Shown piece after piece: positions 32,400 through 44,246 of a stretch of 64,000 nt of DNA (positions are counted from its first letter, which is position 1; every line of letters begins with the position of its first letter). The notes under the pieces were generated by a model. The model searched no databases. It had not been told where the DNA came from and worked only from the letters and a program-made list of their open reading frames with translations. Location: the NCBI GenBank assembly GCA_936432065.2, contig OW386289.2, forward strand, positions 91,447,736-91,511,735. The letters run 5' to 3'. Source of the DNA: Rutpela maculata. Taxonomy: Eukaryota > Arthropoda > Insecta > Coleoptera > Cerambycidae. Made by a program: the position numbers and the translations under genes.

Positions 32400-35300
32400 A
32401 AACGTACTTAATTTATTTAGGAGCCCGTCTAGTAGAGTAGGGTGGGATAGGGTTGAAATAATCTAAAAATTATTACTTATTTTATCATCAGCTATATAAA
32501 AATTAATTATTTTAGCAACACTTGTTGTCGAGCTATAATTTTAATGAAGTTTCGTTAAGAATAAAGAAATACATCTGTCCAATGCATTGAAATCATTTTC
32601 CAGCCCGTCTTGGAGGGTTAGAGGGGGTGAAATTATTTAAAAATTACTAATTTTAGCAACAGTTGCTGTCGAGCTATAATTTTAGTGAGGTTTCGTTAAG
32701 AGTAAAGAAATATATCAGATCAATGCATTAAAACCATTTTCCAGCCCGTCTAGGGGGGTGAGCGGGGGTTGAAATACTTTAAAAAATTACTAATTTCAGC
32801 AACTGTTGCTGTCGAGCTTTAATTTTAACGTGGTATTGTTAACAATAAAGAAATACATCTGACGAATGCATTGAAATCATTTTCCAGCCCGTCTTGGAGG
32901 GTTAGAGGGGGTGAAATTATTTAAAAATTACTAATTTTAGCAACAGTTGCTGTCGAGCTATAATTTTAGTGAGGTTTCGTTAAGAGTAAAGAAATATATC
33001 AGATCAATGCATTGAAACCATTTTCCAGCCCGTCTAGGGGGGTGAGTGGGGGTTGAAATACTTTAAAAAATTACTAATTTCAGCAACTGTTGCTGTCGAG
33101 CTTTAATTTTAACGTGGTATTGTTAACAATAAAGAAATACATCTGACGAATGCATTGAAATCATTTTCCAGCCCGTCTTGGAGGGTTAGAGGGGGTGAAA
33201 TTATTTAAAAATTACTAATTTTACAACAGTTGTTGTCGAGCTATAATTTTAGTGTGGATTCGTTAAGAATAAAGAAATATATTAGACCAATGCATTGAAA
33301 CCATTTTCCAGCCCGTCTAGGGGGATGAGCGGGGGTTGAAATACTTTAAAAAATCACTAATTTCAGCAACTGTTGCTGTCGAGCTTTAATTTTAACGTGG
33401 TATTGTTAAGAATAGAGAAATACATCTGGCCAATGCATTGAAATCATTTTCCAGCCCGTCTAGGGGGTGAGATGGGGTGAAATTCTTTAAAAATTACTAA
33501 TTTTAGCAACAGTTGCTGTCGAGCTATAATTTTAGTGAGGTTTCATTAAGAGTAAAGAAATATATCAGACCAATGCATTGAAACCATAATTTTAACGTGG
33601 TATTGTTAAGAATAGAGAAATACATCTGGCCAATGCATTGAAATCATTTTCCAGCCCGTCTAGGGGGTGAGATGGGGTGAAATTCTTTAAAAATTACTAA
33701 TTTTAGCAACAGTTGCTGTCGACCTATAATTTTAGTGAGGTTTCGTTAAGAATAAAGAAATATATCAGACCAATGCATTGAAATCATTTTCCAGCACGTC
33801 TAGGGGGGTGAGCGGGGGTTGAAATACTTTAAAAAATTACTTATTTTAGCAACTGTTGATGTCGAGCTTTAATTTTAACGCGGTATTGTTAAGAATAGAG
33901 AAATACATCTGGCCAATGCATTGAAATCATTTTCCAGCCCGTCTAGGGGGTGAGATGGGGTGAAATTCTTTGAAAATTACTAATTTTAGCAACAGTTGCT
34001 GTCGAGCTATAATTTTAGTGAGGTTTCGTTAAGAGTAAAGAAATATATCAGACCAATGCATTGAAACCATTTTCCAGCCCGTCTACGGGGGTGAGCGGGG
34101 GTTGAAATACTTTAAAAAATTACTAATTTCAGCAACTGTTGCTGTCGAGGTTTAATTTTAACGTGGTATTATTAATAATAGAGAAATACATCTGGTCAAT
34201 GCATTGAAATCATTTTCCAGCCCGTCTAGGGGGTGAGATGGGGTGAAATTCTTTAAAAATTACTAATTTTAGCAACAGTTGCTGTCGACCTATAATTTTA
34301 GTGAGGTTTCGTTAAGAATAAAGAAATATATCAGACCAATGCATTGAAATCATTTTCCAGCACGTCTAGGGGGGTGAGCGGGGGTTGAAATACTTTAAAA
34401 AATTACTTATTTTAGCAACTGTTGCTGTCGAGCTTTAATTTTAACGTGGTATTGTTAAGAATAGAGAAATACATCTGGCCAATGCATTGAAATCATTTTC
34501 CAGCCCGTCTAGGGGGTGAGATGGGGTGAAATTCTTTAAAAATTACCAATTTTAGCAACAGTTGCTGTCGAGCTATAATTTTGGTGAAGTTTCGTTAAGA
34601 ATAAAGAAATATATCAGACCAATGCATTGAAACCATTTTCCAGCCCGTTTAGGGGAGGTGAGCGGGGGTTGAAATACTTTAAAAAATTACTTATTTCAGC
34701 AACTGTTGATGTCGAGCTTCAATGTTGACGTGGTATTATTAATGGCGAAATACATCTGGCCAATGCATTTAAACCATTTTCCAGCCCGTCTAGGGGGATG
34801 AGCGGGGGTTGAAATACTTAAAAAAATTACTAATTTCAGCAACTGTTGCTGTCGAGCTTTAATTTTAACGTGGTATTGTTAAGAATAGAGAAATACATCT
34901 GGCCAATGCATTGAAATCATTTTCCAGCCCGTCTAGGGGGTGAGATGGGGTGAAATTCTTTAAAAATTACTAATTTTAGCAACAGTTGCTGTCGAGCTAT
35001 AATTTTGGTGAAGTTTCGTTAAGAATAAAGAAATATATCAGACCAATGCATTGAAACCATTTTCCAGCCCGTTTAGGGGGGGTGAGCGGGGGTTGAAATA
35101 CTTAAAAAAATTACTAATTTCAGCAACTGTTGCTGTCGAGGTTTAATTTTAACGTGGCATTGTTAATAATAGAGAAATACATCTGGTCAATGCATTGAAA
35201 TCATTTTCCAGCCCGTCTAGGGGTGAGATGGGGTGAAATTCTTTAAAAATTACTAATTTTAGCAACAGTTGCTGTCGAGCTATAATTTTAGTGAGGTTTC

Positions 35301-36470
35301 GTTAAGAATAAAGAAATATATCAGACCAATGCATTGAAACCATTTTCCAGCCCGTCTAGGGGGGTGAGCGGGGGATGAAATACTTTAAAAAATTACTTAT
35401 TTCACCAACTGCTGCTGTCGAGCTTTAATTTTGACGAGGTATTGTTAAGAATAGAGAAATACATCTGGCCAATGCATTGAAACCATTTTCCAGCCCGTCT
35501 AAGGAGGTGAGCGGGGGTCGAAATACTTTAAAAAATTACTTATTTTCGCAACTGTTGATGTCGAGCTTCGCTTTTCACGTGGTATTGTTAAGAATGGTGA
35601 AATATATCTGGCCAATGCATTCAAACCATTTTCCAGCCCGTCTAAGAGGGTGAGCGGGGGTCGAAATACTTTAAAAAATTACTTATTTTCGCAACTGTTG
35701 ATGTCGAGCTTTAATTTTAACGTGGTATTGTTAAGAATAGAGAAATACATCTGGCCAATGCATTGAAACCATTTTCCAGCCCGTCTAGGCGGGTGAGCGG
35801 GGGTTGAAATACTTTAAAAAGTTACTTATTTTAGCAACTGTTATTGTCGAATTTTAATATTCACGTGGTTTTATTTAGAATAGAGAAATAATACATCTGG
35901 CCAGTGCATTGAAATCATTTTCCGGCCCGTCTAGGAGAGGGAGATGGGGCTGAAATATTCTAAAAGTTAACTATTTTATCGACAGTTCTTCTCGAGTTTT
36001 AATTTTAACGTGGCTTAATTAAGAGTAAAGAAATGCATCAGAAAAATATATTGAAGTTATTTTCGGCCCGTCTAGGAGGGTGAGCGGAGGTTGAAATAAT
36101 TTAAAAATCAAGTATTTTATCAACAGCTATACTCAACTTTACGTGGTTTTGCAAGGAAGTTAGTTCCAGCCCATCTAGGAGGGTGAGCGATGGTTGAAAT
36201 TATTTAAAAATCGCATGGATGTGCAACTCTTATTGCCGTGCTTTATTTTAACTTTGTTTTCTTGAATGAAGAAATTCATTAGATCAGTGCAATAAAATTA
36301 TTTATCAGCCCATTTAAGAGGGGGTGAAATGATTTAAATATCGATTGCTTTAGCAACAGCTATTGGCAAGCTTGAATTTTAACGTGGTTTCCTTAAGAAT
36401 AAAAAAATGCATCAGAAAAATGTATTAAATTAATTTTTCAGCCTGTCTATGAGGATGAGATGGGGATAAA
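32400..36470 (+). repeat. Left satellite array, ~142-bp monomers alternating A/B
   Basis: Roughly 28 monomers of 141-143 bp. All share TTTTCCAGCCCGTCTAGGGG, GCAAC(A/T)GTTGCTGTCGAGCT and CCAATGCATTGAAA. Two types alternate strictly over most of the array: type A has GGTGAGATGGGGTGAAATTC and GAGGTTTCGTTAAG; type B has GGTGAGCGGGGGTTGAAATA and ACGTGGTATTGTTAAG. The repeat unit is therefore a dimer of about 284 bp. Monomers at both edges (32400-32600 and 35850-36470) are diverged; central ones are nearly identical. No coding capacity. Confidence 0.92.
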
Positions 36471-36760
36471 TTATTTAAAAAAAAATTAAATGTAAAAAAA
36501 ACTTTTTTAAAAACAAGCTTTTATTATTGTTTAGGTGCACTAAAACGAAAAAAATAAGTTATGTTGAATTAATTGTCTTAGAAGCTTGTCGCGCACGAGA
36601 AGTTTATACAGGCATACAATTTGTTTGACAAAGATTGTAAGTATTTTTTTCTATTCTCGCGACAAGCTTTTAATACAATTAATTCAACATAACTTATTTT
36701 TTTCGTTTTAATGCACCTAAATAATAAAAGCTTGTTTTTAAAAAAATTTTTTTTCATTTA
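36471..36760. repeat. Repeat family S palindrome inside the foldback centre
   Basis: The arms 36511-36607 and 36653-36740 are inverted copies: AAAACAAGCTTTTATTATTG, TTAGGTGCACTAAAACGAAA, ATAAGTTATGTTGAATTAAT and GAAGCTTGTCGCG. Related palindromic sequence occurs at 44344-44640. Confidence 0.8.
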
Positions 36761-37345
36761 ATTTAATTTTTAAATTTTTAGTTACGTCTTAATTATTATA
36801 TATTTATTGTTTCGTCCTTGCTTAAAATAATACCAGATCCTTCGTCATTTCTTAGAATACAACGCCTGAGTGAATACATTATGATGCGATCAAATTATAG
36901 GATTAAAACTAAAAAATACACTTTTTGGCATCATATTATTGTATGGTCATCATACATACAAAGCAAGTTAATTAAAAAAAAAAACTTTTTAAAAACAAGC
37001 TTTTAATAGCGTTAATTAGTTAATGGTACTCCTCACTCAGCAGTGTAACCGTCCGCCATATTGAATTTAGTGTGACGTTATTTTATTTTTCGTATTCTTC
37101 TCAGCAGACCCTTCCATTTGATACCCATATCATGGGGGTGCATAAAAAATAACTGGTCCGCCATCTTTGGGAGTCCGCCATATTGGATTTAGAATGACAT
37201 CACTTAATTAACCATGCATTGTATGCAAAATTTCAGCTCAATCGGTTGAGGATAACTGTTTTAAAATTCAGTTGCAAGATTTGACCTAAACAAACAAACA
37301 TACAAACATTGCAAGTTAAATAAAAGCTTGTAATAAAAGCTAGTA
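36761..37345. repeat. Repeat family S, remainder of a copy
   Basis: 36761-37010 is an inverted relative of 31497-31800. 37030-37345 carries CCGCCATATTG motifs (about 37055 and 37185) and ends CAAACATTGCAAGTTAAATA, AAAGCTTGTAAT. It does not encode a recognisable protein. Confidence 0.6.
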
Positions 37346-37649
37346 TTAGTTGCCGAGTTCGTGTATTGACGCAGTTAGTTCTATTCTAAATAACGATACT
37401 TCAGAGTCGGCGTTCCAGACAAAAACACTATCTTCGAAAACAGATAAACAATTTGTCGGAATTTTTTCTTAATTTCTTATAACTATTACTAATTTTAAAT
37501 AACAAATATGTAAAGATTTATTTAAATACTGAGAAGCAAAACATGAAAAAATTATTTAACGGCACCCTGTAAATAACAGTTTGTCATATATAATGTGTTT
37601 CACTTGAAATGGTAATAGTTTAGGTGCCCGCGTACATAAATGCAATTTA

Positions 37650-38155
37650 TACATATCCCTGTATAACTTATTGTACAGCATAATTGCGCCTAGTCTATCA
37701 TTTTTTTCCTCTGCGAAAATTTTCGTAAACGCGGCGTTCCTTCTCGGCATGAAAAAGACGATTTCCACGCGTCGGACTGGAGAATCGGCGAATATATTTT
37801 GTCGGACAATTTGAGAATTGGATTCTATATTTGTATTCTATATATTTCTACAAACTGTCCGACAAAAATTTTGGAACGTTAAGGGTGTCTACCACCTAAA
37901 CATAACATAACATAACTTTAAAACATTTATTGATAACTAGCTGATTTTTTCAAAATTGCTTAATAAAAATATGTAGAATCCAATTTTCGAATTGTCGAAC
38001 CAAATATATTTGCCGATTTTCCAGTCCGACGTGTGGAAATCGTCTTTTTCATGCCGAGGAGGAACGCCGCGTTTACCAAAATTTTCGCAGAGGAAAAAAG
38101 TGATAGACTAGGCGCAATTATGCTATACAAGAAGTTATACAAGGATATATAAGAG
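37650..38155. repeat. Inverted repeat with ~185-bp arms
   Basis: The left arm 37650-37834 and right arm 37966-38155 share AGCATAATTGCGCCTAGTCT, CCTCTGCGAAAATTTT, AACGCGGCGTTCCT and CGGCATGAAAAAGACGATTT. Short open frames in both arms are antisense images of each other. A pair of TGTCCGACAAA words flanks the centre. Likely an independent MITE within the foldback centre. Confidence 0.8.
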
Positions 38156-39239
38156 GTTTATACAGTACGGTGTACGTCACTTATTATCGATTTTTTAATA
38201 TTTTCTGTAATTTCTGCGAGGAACTGGTCATTTCATCTAATACTGGTACTAATGAAGTATCCATGTATTAAATTCAATCTAAATCGTTGGTCGTTTCAGT
38301 GTTTCAAAAAAAAAATATTTAATTCTTTAAACCCGACTCCCTACAGCCTCCCTCCCTCCATTTTCTATGGTGCAATAAGTCATGCTGTATCAAACTGGTA
38401 CTGTTCATGAACTGAACTAGCTCAGTTCGAGCAACGAGGAGCAGCAATAGGCAGCTTTCAGCTAGAACCTGAAGATGGCAGATGGGATTCTGCCGAAACG
38501 TCGTTTAGACAACTGTGGTTCCAGGAGGAGGCTCCTCCTGGAACCACCATCAACTACGCGGGAAAACACCCCGGAAGTACACCAACACTTCGTATATAAT
38601 ATATTCCACTTTTTTACCAACTTTCAGTGGTCTGCTCACTTCGCATTTGAGTTGGGATTCATTTTGCTATTTCAGAATTAGGTGTAACCGCTCTAAACAA
38701 GTATGCAAAACTTGATCAAAACCGATTTTTAGTGGTTTGGAAGTTTGGACTATGTGGGTGCGACAACGAGAAATTAATTTTTAAAACCACTTTGTAGGGT
38801 TGGAGAACTACGTATAAATCCATCAAAAATTTAAAATTGAATGTATGCATGATCGCAATAATTTTCCTACGTAATCCGGAAAGTATAAAAACTATAAAAC
38901 ATACCCGAGAGAGTAAAAAATTTTTGTAATAAATATTTAATTTTTGAAATATCTTCAAAAATGTTTCTGTTTCTTATTGGGATGCTCTGCCACATGTATT
39001 TTCTTCTAAACAATGTCGCGAAATCTACAAAATAATACAATTAACCAGTATTTAAATGTTTGCTTTTTGTTTAAAATACCTATATATTTCTCTTTCATAA
39101 AACCGCTGCCCAAAGAATCACTATTTCCACACCCAGATTATTTATCCAAGTCTCTTACAACGAAAAAACTGTTGATACCATATTTGCAGTCCACTAGGTG
39201 GAAATAATTGTTCACAGAACTTTAATAATATATTAAAAA
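38156..39239. other. Non-coding; perfect 15-bp-stem hairpin at 38515-38547
   Basis: No gene. GTGGTTCCAGGAGGA / TCCTCCTGGAACCAC with a 3-nt loop is preceded by CTGCCGAAACGTCG, a word commonly seen in TE-associated repeats. The rest is AT-rich. Confidence 0.55.
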
Positions 39240-39500
39240 AATGTTATGCCTTCTGGGTCTTGTAGATGCACTAAATCGCAATTTAATCTTTTTACCCCCT
39301 TTAATAATGAAGTGAGGGTGGCCGAGGCCAAAAAAATGTTGAGACCTTGGCTTCTCGTACATACACTAAATTTCAACTTTATGGACTCTTACTTGCTTAC
39401 TTTACTTATTTACCTCCAGTACCTCCATTTACCTTCCAACCTTTCAACGAAATAGTATCAAAATATAATCTAGTTCCAGATCTCGTTAAAATACATATGT
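39240..39500 (-). repeat. Dispersed repeat family R, copy 5
   Basis: Carries TGCACTAAATCGCAATTTAA, ACACTAAATTTCAACTTTAT, CAAAATATAATCTAGTTCCA and AATACATATGTGTG, in the order and orientation of copies 1 and 4. It was inserted into, or captured by, the foldback centre. Confidence 0.75.
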
Positions 39501-39840
39501 GTGTTATTTTCCCGAAGGAACTTTCGAAGATTGGCTGAGCGAGGGCAAGAAGGCGGCAAAATCCATGAGGATATATCAACCGCTACTGATATGAAGAAAA
39601 TTTTGCAGGAACACGAAAATCAGCGGAAATATTATCCAGAAGAAGCGTTAGCTTTATTTTTCGAATGTAAACTAAACATTCTTATAATTTATTAAGAAAC
39701 AGTGCACTTGGGGCATGTCACAATATGTATTCCCCCTACAGAATTTTCAGAAAGCACAAAGGGCTTGCAATCCTTGCAATGTTTTGAATGATTTGAAATT
39801 AAGTTATGTTAGAAAATTAAAACATTGGCAAGAAATTTTT
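39501..39840. other. No gene seen
   Basis: Short open frame GRRNF/ERGQEGGKIHEDIST around 39520-39690 has no recognisable family and is probably chance. Confidence 0.35.
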
Positions 39841-40205
39841 TGAAACTTTTTTACATACTTTTAAACTGTATTTATTTTTCAATCCTCTGAAATCCAACCC
39901 CTCATTGCTTGGATTTTTTTTTATTTTCAGCGAATTCATGGATCTAATATTATCATGTGCACAAAGTTTCAGAATTTTAAAATAATATTTATCTTTCAAC
40001 CCCCTCAAAAACGACCCCCCTACTATTTATAATTTTTTAACTATTTTTGATATATTCACAGACATCATATTATTATATTCACAGAGTTTCGAGACTTTAG
40101 AAGCAAATTTATTTTTCAACCCCTCAATAACCACCCCCTTAATCCTTAAAATTTTTTCACGATTTTTCCTGTCTTCTAACAACTATTTTAAGGTCATTTA
40201 GAAGT
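39841..40205. repeat. Three ~115-bp diverged tandem units
   Basis: Units near 39865, 39980 and 40095 each contain TATTTATTTTTCAACCCC, a CCACCCCC-like block, an AT-rich stretch and a CACAGAGTTTCGAGACTTTA-like end. They abut the right satellite array but differ in sequence from its monomer. Confidence 0.7.
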
Positions 40206-40249
40206 TTCTAGAATTTTGTCCACCTAGAAGTTGCAAATGGCCCACTGTG

Positions 40250-43190
40250 AGACGGGCTGGAAAATGATTTCAATGCATTGGCCAGATGTATTTCTCTATA
40301 CTTAACAATACCACGTCAAAATTGAAGCTCGACATCAACAGTTGCGAAAATAAGTAATTTTTTAATGTATTTCAACCCCCGCTCACCCCCCTAGACGGGC
40401 TGGAAAATGGTTTCAATGCATTGGTCAGATGTATTTCTTTATTCTTAACAATACCACGTTCAAATTGAAGCTCGACATCAACAGTTGCGAAAATAAGTAA
40501 TTTTTTAAAGTAATTCGACCCTCGCTCACCCCCTTAAACGGGCTGGAAAATGGTTTCAATGCATTGGTCAGACGTATTTCTATATTCTTAACAATACCAA
40601 GTTCAAATTGAAGCTCGACATCAACAGTTGCGAAAATAAGTAATTTTTTAAAGTATTTCGACCCCCGCTCACCACCCTAGACGGGCTGGAAAATGGTTTC
40701 AATACATTGGCCAGATGTATTTCTCTATTCTTAACAATACCACGTTAAAATTAAAGCTCGACAGTAACAGTTGCTGAAATTAGTAATTTTTTAAAGTATT
40801 TCAACCCCCGCTCACCCCCGTAGACGGGCTGGAAAATGATTTCAATGTATTAGTCTGATATATTTCTTTACTCTTAACGAAACCTCACTAAAATTATAGC
40901 TCGAGAGCAACTGTTGCTAAAATTAGTAATTTTTAAAGAATTTCACCCCATCTCACCCCCTAGACGGGCTGGAAAATGATTTCAATGCATTGGCCAGATG
41001 TATTTCTCTATTCTTAACAATACCGCGTTAAAATTAAAGCTCGACATCAACAGTTGCTGAAATAAGTAATTTTTTAAAGTATTTCAACCCCCGCTCACCC
41101 CCCTAGACGGGCTGGAAAATGGTTTCAATGCATTGGTCTGATATATTTCTTTACTCTTAACGAAACCTCACTAAAATTATAGCTCTACAGCAACTGTTGC
41201 TAAAATTAGTAATTTTTAAAGAATTTCACCCCATCTCACCCCCTAGACGAGCTGGAAAATGATTTCAATGCATTGGCCAGATGTATTTCTCTATTCTTAA
41301 CAATACCACGTTAAAATTAAAGCTCGACAGCAACAGTTGCTAAAATAAGTAATTTTTTAAAGTATTTCAACCCCCGCTCACCCCCCTAGACGTGCTGGAA
41401 AATGATTTCAATGCATTGGTCTGATATATTTCTTTATTCTTAACGAAACCTCACTAAAATTATAGGTCGACAGCAACTGTTGCTAAAATTAGTAATTTTT
41501 AAAGAATTTCACCCCATCTCACCCCCTAGACGGGCTGGAAAATGATTTCAATGCATTGACCAGATGTATTTCTCTATTATTAATAATACCACGTTAAAAT
41601 TAAACCTCGACAGCAACAGTTGCTGAAATTAGTAATTTTTAAAAATTTTCACCCCATCTCACCCCCTAGACGGGCTGGAAAATGATTTCAATGCATTGGC
41701 CAGATGTATTTCTCTATTCTTAACAATACGACGTTAAAATTAAAGCTCGACAGCAACAGTTGCTAAAATAAGTAATTTTTTAAAGTATTTCAACCCCCGC
41801 TCACCCCCTAGACTGGCTGGAAAATGGTTTCAATGCATTGGTTAGATGTATTTCGCCAATATTAATAATACCACGTCAAATCTGAAGCTCGACATAAACA
41901 GTTGCGAAAATAAGTAATTTTTTAATGTATTTCAACCCCCCTAGACGGGCTGGAAAATGGTTTCAATGCATTCGTCAGATGTATTTCTTTATTCTTAACA
42001 ATACCACGTTCAAATTGAAGCTCGACATCAACAGTAGCGAAAATAAGTAATTTTTTAAAGTATTTCGACCCCCGCTCACCACCCTAGACGGGCTGGAAAA
42101 TGGTTTCAATGCATTGGCCAGATGTATTTCGCCAATCTTAATAATACCACGTCAAATTTGAAGCTCGACATCAACAGTTGCGAAAATAAGTAATTTTTTA
42201 ATGTATATTTCAACCCCCGCTCACTCCCCCTAGACGGGCTGGAAAATGGTTTCAATGCATTCGTCAAATGTATTTCTTTATTGTTAACAATACCACGTTC
42301 AAATTGAAGCTCGACATCAACAGTTGCGAAAATAAGTAATTTTTTAAAGTATTTCGACCCCCGCTCACCACCCTAGACGGGCTGGAAAATGGTTTCAATA
42401 CATTGGCCAGATGTATTTCTCTATTCTTAACAATACCACGTTAAAGTTAAAGCTCGACAGCAACAGTTGCTGAAATTAGTAATTTTTTAAAGTATTTCAA
42501 CCCCCGCTCACCCCCGTAGACGGGCTGGAAAATGGTTTCAATGCATTGGTCTGATATATTTCTTTACTCTTAATGAAACCTCACTAAAATTATAGCTCGA
42601 CAGCAACTGTTGCTAAAATTAGTAATTTTTAAAGAATTTCACCCCATCTCACCCCCTAGACGGGCTGGAAAATGATTTCAATGCATTGGCCAGATGTATT
42701 TCTCTATTCTTAACAATAAATACCACGTTAAAATTAAAGCTCGACAGCAACAGTTGCTGAAATTAGTAATTTTTTAAAGTATTTCAACCCCCGCTCATCC
42801 CCCTAGACGGGCTGGAAAATGGTTTCAATGCATTGGTCTAATATATTTCTTTATTCTTAACGAATCCACACTAAAATTATAGCTCGACAACAACTGTTGT
42901 AAAATTAGTAATTTTTAAATAATTTCACCCCCTCTAACCCTCCAAGACGGGCTGGAAAATGATTTCAATGCATTCGTCAGATGTATTTCTTTATTGTTAA
43001 CAATACCACGTTAAAATTAAAGCTCGACAGCAACAGTTGCTGAAATTAGTAATTTAAAATTAAAATTATAGCTCGACAACAAGTGTTGCTAAAATAATTA
43101 ATTTTTATATAGCTGATGATAAAATAAGTAATAATTTTTAGATTATTTCAACCCTATCCCACCCTACTCTACTAGACGGGCTCCTAAATA
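40250..43190 (-). repeat. Right satellite array, inverted, ~142-bp monomers
   Basis: About 21 monomers of the same A/B satellite as 32400-36470, in reverse orientation (AGACGGGCTGGAAAATGATT, TTCAATGCATTGGCCAGATG). Alternation is less regular here: 40250-40720 and 41870-42400 contain runs of B-like units with CTCGACATCAACAGTTGCGA. The array is about 1.1 kb shorter than the left arm and lacks the diverged inner units seen at 35850-36470. Confidence 0.92.
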
Positions 43191-43342
43191 AATTAAGTAC
43201 GTTTCTCTGAATCATGATCTTACATAATGACACCACGTTGAAATTAAAACTCTACAACGAAAATCAAATTTTTATTTAAATCCACGACTTCATCGATTAT
43301 AGTCCTACTTTAAAATGTGGATGTGGATGATTTCACACCCGT

Positions 43343-43351
43343 GACATCTTT
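43343..43351. repeat. Right 9-bp TSD of the foldback element
   Basis: GACATCTTT directly after the terminus CACACCCGT, identical to 32253-32261. Confidence 0.88.
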
Positions 43352-44246
43352 GGTTAACATAAAGTTGGATTTATGTTTGAAAACATACACACACAATTCA
43401 TAAAAACACATACAAGGGTTAAAATTTTAAAATCTTTGAACAATCCTCTACATGATTCTACACTGGAAACATTTGCAATGCACCTTAAAATTCGTTTTCG
43501 AACGATAAAAACATCTGAAAATAGGGTGGAACTACCCCAAATACATATTCCATATCTTAATCTACATCCTACCTGTGCGTGGTATATATCTATTAACTTT
43601 TCTCGTGTCAGAATTGTTCTAATATTTCTGAACAAATAACAAACTGTATTTAATTTTGATATTAGGTTGCCGCAGTGAGCCTTCCAGTTTAGACACCCAT
43701 CCACTGTGATTCCTAAAAACTTATTTTGCTCCTCACTTTTTAATGTGACAGCATTTACTGTAATATATAATTTGGAACATTCTTTTTGCCTGTTATAAAA
43801 CCTTATAACAGTTGCCTTATCATTGTTCAAAAATAGTGAATTATTACCATACCAATTACATAAGGTATCCATCGCATTATTATATTCATACGTCAATAAA
43901 TCATCCGATATATCAGAGACCAACAAAGATTTGTCGTCAGCATATAGCACTGAAAATGCGTTTGGTGGCCAGTTCTCAAGGTCATTCGTGTATAATATAA
44001 ATAGTATTGGCCCTAATGCAGACCCTTGAGGAACACCAGTATTCACTGGTCTATACTCAGAGTTAATTTTAGAGGTGGCTTTGGTATTAGTGTATGTCAG
44101 ACTAACATATTGCTTTCTATTTTTCAAAAAAGAGGCTACCCAGTCATATGCTACGCCTCGTATACCGTATAAGTATAATTTGGTCAATAACTTGTCATGC
44201 TCGACGCAGTCGAATGCCCTACTGAGATCGCAAAAGATCCCAATGA
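43343..44246 (-). pseudogene. Non-LTR reverse transcriptase, 5'-truncated
   Basis: Minus-strand reverse-transcriptase domain of a CR1/Jockey-type retrotransposon. It is open from about 44246 (HFIGIFCDLSRAFDCVEHDK, domain A) to a stop at 43354-43356. Domain B is NTGVPQGSALGPILFILYTN; the catalytic box is LYADD (Asp-Asp intact); then LGITVDGCLNWKAH and LRYGICIWGSS. It is the longest reverse-transcriptase fragment in the window, about 298 codons without frameshift, but it lacks the endonuclease and fingers. It breaks off at 43342 where the foldback element begins; its C-terminus and 3' tail continue at 31937-32261. The 5' truncation point at 44246 abuts one half of a palindromic MITE, showing the retrotransposon had inserted into that MITE. 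Confidence 0.88.

Larger units (their letters stand above)
32262..43342. mobile_element. 11.08-kb foldback-like element with satellite arms
   Basis: The termini are inverted copies, ACGGGTGTGAAATCATCCAC on the left and its complement ending CACACCCGT on the right, flanked by a perfect 9-bp TSD. Inside each terminus lies about 140 bp of shared single-copy sequence (32262-32400 / 43190-43342). The tandem array follows: left arm about 32400-36470, right arm about 40250-43190, in opposite orientation. The middle (36471-40249) holds other repeats and no transposase. TIRs made of tandem repeats plus a 9-bp TSD are the hallmark of Drosophila Foldback elements; MULE elements also make 9-bp TSDs. The family itself is not one I recognise. 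It interrupts a non-LTR retrotransposon. Confidence 0.85.

Noticed and set aside
37285..37345. Helitron 3' end (…GCTAG followed by T at 37339-37344)
   Set aside because: A CTAG end is present but no proper GC-rich hairpin precedes it and no 5' TC end was found.
38475..38715. Two overlapping open frames around the perfect hairpin
   Set aside because: The peptides come from the hairpin and low-complexity flanks; no family recognised.
32400..43190. CRISPR-like array (regularly spaced repeats)
   Set aside because: Spacers are not unique: the whole ~142-bp unit repeats. Eukaryotic TE context; it is a satellite.
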